Source: Methanocalculus chunghsingensis
GTDB taxonomy: Archaea; Halobacteriota; Methanomicrobia; Methanomicrobiales; Methanocorpusculaceae
Length of the DNA: 64,000 nucleotides
Assembly: GCF_018132105.1 (NCBI RefSeq)
Contig: NZ_JWHL01000002.1
Coordinates: 176,275-240,274 of the forward strand
Reading direction: 5' to 3'
The position numbers were made by a program, and so were the translations under genes. The notes beneath the pieces were generated by a model that saw nothing but the letters and a program-made list of their open reading frames with translations, was not told the origin of the DNA and did no database searches. Of the stretch, positions 52,102-61,269 are shown one piece after another. Within the stretch, counting starts at the first letter, position 1. Each line of letters starts with the position of its first letter.

Positions 52102-52639
52102 CGCCTTCCTCCTCTCTTCCCCTCAGGAAGAGTGCGATGATCCCGATCCCAACCGCAAAGACGACAGTCACTTCACCGAGGGTATCAAATGATCGGTAAT
52201 AGGCGATGATGGCCGTGACGATGTTTACAACACCGGTGACCTCTTTGGCTTCTTCAAGGTACAGGTTTCCTGAAACTATCGCAGCCGGGGCATCCGGGCT
52301 GCCAAAGGCAGGCATCCCGCCAGCAGCCAGGGCAAGGATAAGCCCGATGAAAAGGACGATGGCAAGAGGCCCTTTCTGGATGGTTTCATCATCCGAATCC
52401 TCTTCCATCCTGCTCGTCTTCTGGATGGCAAGGATGAAGAGGACGGTGGTGATTCCTGCACCAACCGCCGCTTCAGTGAGGGCGACATCCGGAGAGTTGA
52501 GCTGGGCATAGATGATCGCCATCAGGAATGAGTAGACAGAGAGTATCATTGCAGAGACGAGGAGATCCCGGGTCTTCAATGCCCAGGCTGCAAGGACGAT
52601 CAGGGCAATAAGAAGGACGCCGTTTACGAGCCAGATCAT
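52088..52639 (-). CDS. fused MbhD-MbhE-like subunit (DUF4040 plus MrpB N-terminal type)
   Basis: 183 aa. Residues 1-80 are the DUF4040/MbhD domain, equivalent to the C-terminus of MrpA (SPDVALTEAAVGAGITTVLFI). Residues about 90-170 are MbhE-like (VVNIVTAIIAYYRSFDTLGEVTVVF), equivalent to another MrpA/MrpB part. In Pyrococcus-type Mbh these are two genes, D and E; here they are one protein. Starts in an ATGA overlap with the mnhG stop. Confidence 0.88.
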   Translation of the reverse strand: MIWLVNGVLLIALIVLAAWALKTRDLLVSAMILSVYSFLMAIIYAQLNSPDVALTEAAVGAGITTVLFILAIQKTSRMEEDSDDETIQKGPLAIVLFIGLILALAAGGMPAFGSPDAPAAIVSGNLYLEEAKEVTGVVNIVTAIIAYYRSFDTLGEVTVVFAVGIGIIALFLRGREEEGDDEK

Positions 52640-53063
52640 CGTTCCTCCTCCGTCTCTTCCGCTCTCCGGATTGCCTCCTCCATCTTCGATCTGATGAGAT
52701 CCTCATTCTCCGCTTTTTCCCGGATATATTCTTCAGACGATTCTCTGTATTCATCGATCCCATCTTCCAGTTCCGGACGCACCCCTGATATGTATGCACC
52801 TTTTGCAAGTGCCTGTGCGGCAGTGGGGCTTGCGATCAGGAAGAATAAACTGATAGCCAGGACTTTTACTGAGAGAAGGGAGAACCCTTCAAAGAGTGCG
52901 ATCCCGAGGAGGATGCAGGTCTGGCCGAGAGTATCGCATTTTGTTGCGGCATGAAGCCGGCAGAAGAAATCCGGGAATCGCAGAACTCCGATGGAGCCAG
53001 CTAAAAAAAAAAGCCGCCGGCGAGGAGCAGGCCGATTGAAACGAATGACAGGATGGTCTTCAT
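52636..53063 (-). pseudogene. mnhG: MnhG/MrpG subunit interrupted by a frameshift at a run of ten A (T on coding strand)
   Basis: The frame starts at the ATG at 53063 (ATGA overlap with mnhF) and reads MKTILSFVSIGLLLAGGFFF, then stops at TAG (53003-53001). In the next frame it continues LAGSIGVLRFPDFFCRLHAA and on through a full MnhG domain to a TGA at 52636, again in ATGA overlap with the next gene. The switch falls in ten consecutive A on the plus strand (53003-53012). One extra T, two fewer, or a -1 slip restores a protein of about 142 aa. Sequencing error, true mutation or slippage cannot be told apart here; everything else is intact. Confidence 0.8.
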
Positions 53064-53344
53064 GAGAATATCCTCCCGGTGGTCAGGTATCGCGATACAC
53101 AGAGGGTTACAAGGAATCCGAGCATCGCATAGGTAAGTGCAATATCGATGATGTAGGGCTGGCCGATCTGCGTCGCGATGATGACAAGGAGGACGGCGGT
53201 CGTCGTTCCGATGATATTGACTGCCATGATCCGATCAGGAAGGGTCGGCCCTTTTGCGACACGATAGAGGCAGATAAAGGCTGCGAATCCAAGGATGACT
53301 CCGGTGATCGTGAGGGTCATCTCGATCAGGGGTGTTCCCGCCAT
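53060..53344 (-). CDS. mnhF: MrpF/MnhF-like subunit
   Basis: 94 aa, three transmembrane helices. The family pattern LYRVAKGPTLPDRIMAVNIIGT near residues 23-44 (in part), with the conserved GPT-x-x-DR, is clear. The ATG at 53344 shares its A with the mnhE stop (TGATG) and is preferred to a TTG one codon upstream. The stop overlaps the mnhG start. Confidence 0.92.
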   Translation of the reverse strand: MAGTPLIEMTLTITGVILGFAAFICLYRVAKGPTLPDRIMAVNIIGTTTAVLLVIIATQIGQPYIIDIALTYAMLGFLVTLCVSRYLTTGRIFS

Positions 53345-53880
53345 CAAACATTCCTCCTGTCAAAGAGATCCTGTACTGCCCTATGAAGGCTCTCTGTCTT
53401 TGACTGTATATTATCCGGGGTGGTCAGGTAATGGATGAAGCAGTCGCCATCGCCAGTCATATCCATCGTCAGCGTGCCGGGGGTGAGGGTCAGCGAGTTT
53501 CCAAATGTTGCCTTTGCGGTATCGGTATTGAGATCTGTTGAGAATCTCCGGATGGTCGGGGAGATCGGGAGATCCGGATGAAAAATAATCCTGATAAGGT
53601 CGATGTTTGCCAGGAGGATCTGGTACTGGAGCCGGATGAGATAGGGGATGGAAAGAAGGCAGAAGACGAGGCAGCTCCTCTTTTTCTCTCTGGTATCTGC
53701 CTCTCCCCCCTGAGTAACTTTCTCAGATTTATCGCGGAATGGAACGAGATATGCTACCAGGAGGGATGCTATCAATCCCATGCTGAGATGAACAGGATCA
53801 GGGTGGCCTGAGAGGATGATCCAGAAGAGGAAAAGTATCCCGGCCGAGAGGATGAAATCGGCCATGCCCCGCAGGTTCAT
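53344..53880 (-). CDS. mnhE: MrpE/MnhE-like subunit
   Basis: 178 aa, three hydrophobic segments in the first 100 residues, then a soluble tail. Family features are GHPDPVHLSMGLIASLLVAYLV near residue 24-45 (in part) and, in the tail, FGNSLTLTPGTLTMDM near 128-143. First gene of the operon; its promoter lies in the 198-base gap shared with the divergent nuclease gene. Confidence 0.92.
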   Translation of the reverse strand: MNLRGMADFILSAGILFLFWIILSGHPDPVHLSMGLIASLLVAYLVPFRDKSEKVTQGGEADTREKKRSCLVFCLLSIPYLIRLQYQILLANIDLIRIIFHPDLPISPTIRRFSTDLNTDTAKATFGNSLTLTPGTLTMDMTGDGDCFIHYLTTPDNIQSKTESLHRAVQDLFDRRNV

Positions 53881-53971
53881 AGGTTTCTGATCTTCTTTTT
53901 GGAGTGAAAAAGCTATTGGTCGGAGTTAATCACGATATCGTTCGATAGGGTGATGAGAAGATTTATAATAA

Positions 53972-53989
53972 TTTACATTTAATTGTAAA
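53972..53989. promoter_or_regulatory. inverted repeat TTTACA-N6-TGTAAA in a divergent promoter region
   Basis: The arms are exact and the 6-base centre is TTTAAT. It lies between mnhE and the AddB-like gene, just downstream of ATTTATAATA (53961-53970), a TATA-like element in the plus direction. It resembles the TACA..TGTA arms of other sites in this window but has a different centre length. Confidence 0.45.
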
Positions 53990-54078
53990 ATATCAATTAT
54001 AGTATTGTGAACGCAGTACTCACATAGATGAAAAGCAGATCGGATCTACCGGATCCTCTCACATTGGAGCTTCTTCCC

Positions 54079-57000
54079 ATGACACGTGCACATACCCTCA
54101 CCCGGATACTCCCTGGCCAGCACCAAAGCCGCATCATCAAAGAGATGATGGCGGCGTTGATCGAGGCCCCGTTTCAGACCCTCCTTCTCCTCCCGACGAG
54201 CCGCCATGCCGGGGAGGTTCGCCAGAGACTGCTGGATGAGGGGCTATCACTCATCGAGTCGTCGATTTCTACCCTTTCAGGATATGCAGACGCGATTATT
54301 GAAACGCATGCCGGAGCGATGAGACGGATCAGCGACCATGAGAAGGAGCTCATCATCGCCGCGATCCTTGAGGATGGGTTGTATCCTCTCATTGCACCAA
54401 AGAAGCATTCCGTATCAGGTATCGCCGGGGAGCTTCGTGTCCTCTTTGATGTTCTTCAGAGCCGGAAGATTGCGTATCCCGGTGCTCTTGGTGATCTCCA
54501 GAGCAGAAAAAGTGATGAGATTGGGGGGGTCTTTCAGGAGTATCAGCGATATCTTCTTGAAAATAATCTCCTTGACAGGCAGGGGTCGATCACCCATGCA
54601 ACAGACTGGATCAGGCAGAACGGAGGCCCGAAAAATGTTTTCATCTATGGCCTCTATGAGCCGCATCCCATCGAACAGGATATGCTGCTCGCTTTGAAAG
54701 GATCCTCCGGCCGGTTTTTGTATGCTCTCCCCTGGATGGACGACTCCCGCTGCTTTTCCGATGACGGCTCATGGCTTGGCATCTTAAAGGAAGAGGATCG
54801 GACTGTTCAGCCTCCTGTTCTTGCCCGTTTCTTTGATGATCCGCTTCCGGACAAGGGATATCCCCCTATGAGCCTCACCCGGTACCGGGATCCTGTTGAC
54901 GAGCTTGGAGGCATTGCAACCAGTATCCGGACTCTTATTGATGAAGGGGCAAGTCCCGGTGATATTACACTCGTCTTCCCGGCGATTGCAGATGCAGCTA
55001 TCCTTATTGAAGAGATCTTCACAGAATATGGGATTCCATACTCCACATCGACCGGCAAGGTACTGACACGGCATCCCCTTGTCCAATCCCTCCTTCGCCT
55101 CATCGAACTCCCTCTCTCCGGATATCGCAGGGAAGATCTCATCTCCCTCCTCCGATCTCCCTATTTCAGGTATTATTCGGATTATGAGGGAACACGAATA
55201 CGCCTCAGGAGCGACAAGGTGGATCTCCTCTCACGAAAGGCAGGTGTCCAGGGAGGTGAGGAAGACTGGCGGGATCGGATCACCCGGTATATCCGATCAG
55301 AGGAGGAGTGTGCCGCCACGTTCCCGGAAGAGAAGGCTCATACACGGAATTGGATGATCAACGATCTTCAAGTAACACTGGCGGGAATTGAATCGCTCAT
55401 CGGAACGCTGAATACACTTCAGGGTGAGGAGACGCTCGCCGGCCATCTCAGGAGATACCGGATCCTTCTTGCCACCCTCAGGCTGCCGAATCTTCCGCCC
55501 GATGGAGATGAGGAGATGCAACGAAGGGAAGAACAGATCCTCCAGGCGTTTATCTCGATGCTGGAGGAGCTTGAGAGAGGAGCAGCCATACTTCCGAAAA
55601 GGCGCATACCTCTCTCATCCTTCCTCTCAATCCTGTCATCTGCCGCAGGCAGGAGAAGGGTGACAACCAGGAGAAACCGGCATCTTGTAACGGTTGCGGG
55701 GATTCGTGAAGTCCAACACCTGAATATCCCTCATCTCTTCATTGCGGGACTTACCGAGGGAGTGATGCCAAGGATAGCACCACGTCTGCCACTCTGTACC
55801 TATGCCGAGACGAGGCAACTTGAAACATTATCCGGCAGGGAGATTATCCGCAATGAACGGTACTACTTCCTTGCCGCGCTCCTCTCGGCGGGAGAGAGTA
55901 TCTCTCTCAGTTATCCGGCGACTGATGGAGAGAAGGTGTTGCTTCGATCAGGTTTCATCGCCAGCCTCCCTGAGACTGATGGTCATTACGATGGGAGGAA
56001 GTATTCCCGGATTGTACAGGGTATCTCTGCAGGACGTCTCCTTGCAGAAGGAGAGATCGCCAAAGCCTCTTCACTCCTCGGCAGAGATCTCCTTGTGGTG
56101 GCCGATCGGATCTCCATTGAAGATGATCGGAGATCCAGTCAGATGAGAACAGAATGTAATGGGTTCATCGGAGAGGATAATGCCATTACCGCTTCCCTTC
56201 AGAAAAGATTCGGGGACGAAACCGTCTTTTCGGCGACCCAGCTTGAAGCCTATGCCCGCTGTCCATTCTCTTTCTATCTCCGGTATATCCTTGGAATCGA
56301 GCCGCTTCCTGATATCGACCTGGATATGACTGCACTTGAGCGTGGAAACCTCATCCACAGAATTGCATATCGTTTCTATACCGGCGGGAGATCCCCTCCC
56401 TCTGCCGGAACATTCGCTGATTCACTTGAAACGATCCGATCCATCTGCCGGGATGAGCTTCAAAGGTATGATCGCAGAAGCCCGGTATGGATCGTTGAGG
56501 GTGAAAACCTCCTTGGATCTGATGGTCATGGGCTCCTTGAAGAGTTCCTCCGATATGAGATGCGCCTGGCAGAGTCACCGTTTGCCCCTGTCTATTGTGA
56601 GTATTCGTTTGGGTTGTCCGCCGGAGAACGTTATGCTGATCCAACATCCACCCCGGAGCCGGTCCGAATCACTCTTGATGATGAATCGGTATTTCTTCTC
56701 AAAGGAAAGGTGGATCGTATCGATACAACACCGAATGGCCGGTTCTGTATCATTGACTATAAGACTGGCTCATCTCCAGGGCTCCAGGATATTACCGACG
56801 GAATTGCACTTCAGCTTCCCCTCTATATCCGGGCTGTTGAAAACTGCCTGGGGTTATCTCCAGCCGGAGGGGCGTATTATACTATGAAGAGAGGTGATGT
56901 CAGATGCCAGGCGCTCGTCCGTGATCAGGCGGTGGATGATTACTTCCTTCTGTTTGCACGATCCCGTGACGGTGGAAAGAGACCTCTTGACGATCTCATC

Positions 57001-57156
57001 TCCGAATCTCTCGGTTGGGTGAGACGATATCTTGAAGGTATCAGGAGCGGGCAGTTCCCGATCACTGATACTCCAAAGAGATGTTCAGAGTACTGCAACT
57101 ACCGGTCGGTCTGCCGTTTTGATCCTCTCCGGCTTATTTCAGGGGGTGACGAATGA
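54079..57156 (+). CDS. addB: AddB-like helicase-fold protein with C-terminal Fe-S PD-(D/E)XK nuclease
   Basis: About 1025 aa. The body is an inactivated UvrD-like fold (no intact Walker A; TLLLLPTSRHAGEVRQRLL near the start replaces it). The C-terminal 290 residues are a PD-(D/E)XK nuclease: TQLEAYARCPFSFYLRY, LERGNLIHRIAYRF, FCIIDYKTGS with the catalytic Asp and Lys, and the cluster tail CSEYCNYRSVC. One Cys in YARC plus three at the end would bind [4Fe-4S], as in AddB. The ATG at 54079 has GGAG 9 bases upstream; an in-frame ATG at 54028 lacks one. Works with the next gene in double-strand break resection. Confidence 0.85.
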   Translation: MTRAHTLTRILPGQHQSRIIKEMMAALIEAPFQTLLLLPTSRHAGEVRQRLLDEGLSLIESSISTLSGYADAIIETHAGAMRRISDHEKELIIAAILEDGLYPLIAPKKHSVSGIAGELRVLFDVLQSRKIAYPGALGDLQSRKSDEIGGVFQEYQRYLLENNLLDRQGSITHATDWIRQNGGPKNVFIYGLYEPHPIEQDMLLALKGSSGRFLYALPWMDDSRCFSDDGSWLGILKEEDRTVQPPVLARFFDDPLPDKGYPPMSLTRYRDPVDELGGIATSIRTLIDEGASPGDITLVFPAIADAAILIEEIFTEYGIPYSTSTGKVLTRHPLVQSLLRLIELPLSGYRREDLISLLRSPYFRYYSDYEGTRIRLRSDKVDLLSRKAGVQGGEEDWRDRITRYIRSEEECAATFPEEKAHTRNWMINDLQVTLAGIESLIGTLNTLQGEETLAGHLRRYRILLATLRLPNLPPDGDEEMQRREEQILQAFISMLEELERGAAILPKRRIPLSSFLSILSSAAGRRRVTTRRNRHLVTVAGIREVQHLNIPHLFIAGLTEGVMPRIAPRLPLCTYAETRQLETLSGREIIRNERYYFLAALLSAGESISLSYPATDGEKVLLRSGFIASLPETDGHYDGRKYSRIVQGISAGRLLAEGEIAKASSLLGRDLLVVADRISIEDDRRSSQMRTECNGFIGEDNAITASLQKRFGDETVFSATQLEAYARCPFSFYLRYILGIEPLPDIDLDMTALERGNLIHRIAYRFYTGGRSPPSAGTFADSLETIRSICRDELQRYDRRSPVWIVEGENLLGSDGHGLLEEFLRYEMRLAESPFAPVYCEYSFGLSAGERYADPTSTPEPVRITLDDESVFLLKGKVDRIDTTPNGRFCIIDYKTGSSPGLQDITDGIALQLPLYIRAVENCLGLSPAGGAYYTMKRGDVRCQALVRDQAVDDYFLLFARSRDGGKRPLDDLISESLGWVRRYLEGIRSGQFPITDTPKRCSEYCNYRSVCRFDPLRLISGGDE

Positions 57157-60100
57157 GAGGACTTACAGAACGACAGGCTGAGGCGGCATTACACCATGAT
57201 CAGAGCCTCTGTGTGATCGCGGGTGCGGGAACGGGGAAGACCCACCTTCTGGTGCAGAAGTACCTCGATCTCATCGAACAGAAGAATGTCGGGGTCAGCG
57301 AGATCCTTGCTCTCACCTTCACCGACAAGGCAGCGGCCGAGATGAAGGAGAGGATCAGGAGAGCCGTCATGAAGAAGGAGGGATGGGATGCTGTGCAGGA
57401 CGATCTCCTCTCAGCAAATATCTCGACTTTCCATTCATTCTGCTCCCAGGTACTCCGTGAATTTCCGATTGAGTCCGGCATACGTCCCGGCTTTACCGTC
57501 CTTGATGATCTGGCCCTTCGTATGATACGGAATGATGCGATCCGGCAGCTCCTCTATACCGAATGTGAGGAGTCTCCGGTCGTCCCGGTTCTCCGTGCAA
57601 TCGGATCACGTGATCTGGCATCCTGTCTTGATATACTCTATGAAGAGAGGGAGCATGCAGAGATCTTCTTCAGAACGCTTGAGATGGACGAAGAGATGAT
57701 CCTTACAATATGGGAGGATACGGTATCGGCATTTGTGTCAGAAGCGGTGGATGACCTTCTTAAAGACCCACCTTTTATTACTGCCCTCTCAACGCTCCGC
57801 GTCCTGGCAGACCGTTATCCCGGCACCAGTGACAGGGCGATGGAGTACCTCCGGGAGGTCGGGCAGGCCATTCCTGATCTGCATGAATGCTCTTCTCTTG
57901 ATGCCCGTCTCTCATCTATCAGGGATCTCATACGGATTCATACAGACTACAGAGCCAACATGGGTTCGAAGAAGAACTGGGATGGAGATGATCTGGATAC
58001 GCTGAAAGAGGGCTTCAAAGTGGTACGAGCTCTCCTGAAGGAGAAGCACGAGATACTGACCCTCTCCTTCTCCCCGGATGATTCCTTTACGCGGAGGACG
58101 ATCGCATTCCTTCGGGATCTCGGTTCAGTCTTCGGCGACTATACCCGGATGATAGATGCGGCCAAAGGGCGACAGAACGGGCTTGATTATAATGATCTCA
58201 TCAGAATCACTCATCAGCTCTTCACCCGGAATGACGACCTTGTCGAAGAGCATTTTCGTCGGCGGTACCGCTATATCCTGGTCGATGAGTATCAGGATAC
58301 GGATCCTGCACAGAGCGATATCATCAGGATGATCATCGGTGATATACAGCAGCCGACCGAGCGGCTCTTTGTGGTTGGAGATCCCAAACAGTCGATCTAT
58401 CTCTTCCGGCGGGCAGATGTGACACAGTTTGCCTCGACCCGCGATCTCATATGCCGGCATTTCTCGGGGCGGGAGATCGCTCTTGACAGAAATTTCCGGA
58501 GTACCCCTGAAGTGATGGGTTTTGTCAACCTCCTCTTCTCCTCTCTCATGAAGGATGCAGGAAAAGCATGGGAGTTTCCCTACCAGATGCTCCAGCCCGA
58601 ACGGGCTGGTGAGACGGGATCGGTGACCCTCCTCCTTTCGGATGGGGAAGGAGATGCTGATACGATGGTCCGGGGGGAGGCGGAGATGGTCGCCAGATAT
58701 ATTCAGTCGGCAGTGGTGGGGGAGAGGATACCGCTTGTCCAGACCCCTGACGGGGCGCATCCTGATATGACAAGGCCTGCCGGGTATGGGGATTTTGCCA
58801 TTCTTGTAGAAAGGAGAAAGAATATTCCGGTGTTTGACCGGGCCCTCAGGAAGTATGGTATTCCCCTCCACATTCATTCAGGAAGCGGCTTTTATACGCA
58901 GCAGGAAGTGCTTGATCTCCATTTGATCCTCTCGTTCCTGGAAAACGAGGGAGATTCCCTTGCACTCTTTGGAGCACTCCGATCCCCGTTCTTCGGCCTT
59001 TCTGACGGCACTCTCTTTCATATTAATGAGGCAGGGCCGAAATGGAAGAGTCTCTGGAGATGCCTTGAGGTATATTCAGGAGAGCACCCGCAGAGCGATG
59101 CCTCCATGGCATTCGATCGTCTCCTCTCCTGGAGATCCTCTGCAAACAGAATTGAACCCGCATCGCTTATCCGAAAGATCATTGAGGATTCGGGAATCTA
59201 TGCGGTGTACAGTGGCATTGAGGGGGGTGATCAGGCAATAGCGAATATGGAGAAACTGCTTTCGATTGCTCGAAACGACGGGAGGAGCCTCTCTCATTTT
59301 GTTGAGCTGATGCGGCTCTCCATATCAGGTGAGAGTGATGCTGGTGAGGCATCCGTTGATCTCTCATCTGAAAACTCTGTCTCCATCATGACCGTCCATG
59401 CATCAAAAGGGCTTGAATTTCCGGTTGTCGTTCTTCCTGAACTTACCCGACGGATCAATGGTACCCCGAAGAAAATCCGGGTAGAGGATGGGCTCCTTCT
59501 GGGAGTGAAGATACCTGACCCGGATGATGCCTTTACCCCGAGGGCAACACCCATCCTTATCATTCAGAATGAGCGATACCGGCAGAAAGAGGCGGCTGAA
59601 AGACGGCGACTCCTCTATGTTGCCACGACCCGTGCACGCGATCACCTCATCCTCTCCGGCAGCAGGCCAGGCAGCCCTCCGGAAGCCCTCTCGGCCTGCA
59701 AGAGCAGAATGGACTGGATCAGCCATATCCTCGGAATTACAGATGAGGCAATTGCCGAAGGATCTCTGGAGATCACCCCGCCTTGCGGATGTACGCCGAT
59801 CAGAATGACGATCATCTCTGATCCGGCTACTTTTGAAGCAGAACCGGTCGTGCGTGAGCCTGTTTTGCGTACTCTGCCTGATGATCTCATCTCTGAGGGG
59901 GAGCCGGTACTGCCTCTACCATTTTTGCCGGCTGAACCACTCCTCTCCCCGAGTCGGATTGAAGCTCTCCGATCATATGATCCGATAAGCGAGCGGTTCA
60001 GGCTGAAAAAAAGGCTTGGACCGAAGAGGGAAGATGCCCGGATGCGTGGATCTATCCTGCATGAGGTCTTCCAGGGGAAGGATGTCGCATCCGTCCTCCG

Positions 60101-60524
60101 GAGATACGGATCTGAGAATCCAGAGCAGGCCGGTCTCCTCTCCGATCTGTATGAACGGTTCCTCGCCTCCGAGATGATGCAGGGCTGCCTTGAGGATCAT
60201 TGTGAAGTTCCTTTCCGTTCACGGGTGCATGGCATTCTCTTCAGGGGGACGATCGACCGGCTGGTCCGGCGATCAGATCAGCGCTGGATCGTCATCGATT
60301 ATAAGACCGGAGCAGTTTCCGACCCGGAGATCCCGGGGCTCATCAATGAATATCTTGTCCAGATGGCAGTGTACCGTCATGCTGCTGAAGCGATCCTTCG
60401 CCAGCCAGTAACACCGTACATTTACTTGCCAGAGACCGACTCCTTCGTCGAGGTGATGATCGATGAGGGGGAGGTGGCATCCCGGATACATGAAGCGGTG
60501 GAAAAGTTTGATGGCGACAGATGA
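57153..60524 (+). CDS. addA: AddA/UvrD-like helicase-nuclease
   Basis: 1123 aa. UvrD-family helicase: Walker A AGAGTGKTHLLVQ near residues 23-35, Walker B VDEYQDTDPAQSD near 375, GDPKQSIYLFRRAD near 408, and the MTVHASKGLEFPVVVLPEL motif V region near 745 (in part). The C-terminus has GSILHEVFQG and a PD-(D/E)XK core WIVIDYKTGAV near 1045. Starts in an ATGA overlap with the AddB-like gene. Together they form an AddAB-type complex that unwinds and trims DNA ends; archaeal examples are less common than the usual HerA-NurA system. Confidence 0.92.
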   Translation: MRGLTERQAEAALHHDQSLCVIAGAGTGKTHLLVQKYLDLIEQKNVGVSEILALTFTDKAAAEMKERIRRAVMKKEGWDAVQDDLLSANISTFHSFCSQVLREFPIESGIRPGFTVLDDLALRMIRNDAIRQLLYTECEESPVVPVLRAIGSRDLASCLDILYEEREHAEIFFRTLEMDEEMILTIWEDTVSAFVSEAVDDLLKDPPFITALSTLRVLADRYPGTSDRAMEYLREVGQAIPDLHECSSLDARLSSIRDLIRIHTDYRANMGSKKNWDGDDLDTLKEGFKVVRALLKEKHEILTLSFSPDDSFTRRTIAFLRDLGSVFGDYTRMIDAAKGRQNGLDYNDLIRITHQLFTRNDDLVEEHFRRRYRYILVDEYQDTDPAQSDIIRMIIGDIQQPTERLFVVGDPKQSIYLFRRADVTQFASTRDLICRHFSGREIALDRNFRSTPEVMGFVNLLFSSLMKDAGKAWEFPYQMLQPERAGETGSVTLLLSDGEGDADTMVRGEAEMVARYIQSAVVGERIPLVQTPDGAHPDMTRPAGYGDFAILVERRKNIPVFDRALRKYGIPLHIHSGSGFYTQQEVLDLHLILSFLENEGDSLALFGALRSPFFGLSDGTLFHINEAGPKWKSLWRCLEVYSGEHPQSDASMAFDRLLSWRSSANRIEPASLIRKIIEDSGIYAVYSGIEGGDQAIANMEKLLSIARNDGRSLSHFVELMRLSISGESDAGEASVDLSSENSVSIMTVHASKGLEFPVVVLPELTRRINGTPKKIRVEDGLLLGVKIPDPDDAFTPRATPILIIQNERYRQKEAAERRRLLYVATTRARDHLILSGSRPGSPPEALSACKSRMDWISHILGITDEAIAEGSLEITPPCGCTPIRMTIISDPATFEAEPVVREPVLRTLPDDLISEGEPVLPLPFLPAEPLLSPSRIEALRSYDPISERFRLKKRLGPKREDARMRGSILHEVFQGKDVASVLRRYGSENPEQAGLLSDLYERFLASEMMQGCLEDHCEVPFRSRVHGILFRGTIDRLVRRSDQRWIVIDYKTGAVSDPEIPGLINEYLVQMAVYRHAAEAILRQPVTPYIYLPETDSFVEVMIDEGEVASRIHEAVEKFDGDR

Positions 60525-60698
60525 GGGGTATCTCTTTCATCGCTTCAGTTCCGGGAGGAACTGTTCATTCATTCTTTTTCCCTTTTCATAGAGATAAGAA
60601 GGGAATAACAGGTCATGAAGATTCGGTACTCGTATGGAGACTGCTGAGATCACAGCTTTTTATTCCATGGAAGCGTTATCTGTACCAGGGTACATGAT

Positions 60699-61259
60699 AT
60701 GCTTGATCTCATCATCGGCGGGATACTTCTCCTTCTCGTCATAGGAATTATTCTCTGGTTTGTCAGTGTCTACAACCGGTACTATCGTCTGAAGAATGGA
60801 TCTGAAGCGACACTTGGCCAGATCAAGGTGGCAATGAAGAAACGGCTCGATATGATCGACCAGCTCCTCGGGTCTGTAAAAAGCTATGCAGAATTTGAGA
60901 AGAGTACGCTTGAATCAGTTACAAAGATGCGTGCCAGCGTCGGATCTGCAGGTCCGGGCGATTTAAATGCAATCGAAGCGGAATCCCGGAGTGTTCTTGG
61001 CCGCCTCTTTGCGGTTATGGAGAATTATCCTGATCTGAAGACTGCAGGGACGGTGAAGGATCTGATGGGATCGATCAAAATTCTCGAGGATGAGATCGCC
61101 CGCCATCGGTATACATTTAACAATATCTCCCAGCAGTTCAACACCATGCTCCAGACGATCCCCTCAAATATCGTCGGAAACATGATCGGCATGCAGAAGC
61201 TTGAGTATCTCGAGTTTGAAGATGAGAACCTTGCAAAAGCTCCAAAGATAGAGTTCTGA
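60699..61259 (+). CDS. lemA: LemA family protein
   Basis: 186 aa. N-terminal transmembrane helix (about 4-24), then a long helical bundle with the family pattern VSVYNRYYRLKNGSEATLGQI (in part) near 24-44 and KKRLDMIDQLLGSVKSYAEFE. The C-terminus has ARHRYTFNNISQQFNTMLQTIPSNIVGNMIG, characteristic of LemA. Cellular role unknown. It is followed 10 bases later by the DUF2207 gene, a very common pairing. TATA-like CTTTTTATTCC is about 40 bases upstream. Confidence 0.92.
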   Translation: MLDLIIGGILLLLVIGIILWFVSVYNRYYRLKNGSEATLGQIKVAMKKRLDMIDQLLGSVKSYAEFEKSTLESVTKMRASVGSAGPGDLNAIEAESRSVLGRLFAVMENYPDLKTAGTVKDLMGSIKILEDEIARHRYTFNNISQQFNTMLQTIPSNIVGNMIGMQKLEYLEFEDENLAKAPKIEF

Positions 61260-61269
61260 GGCCTTCTGT

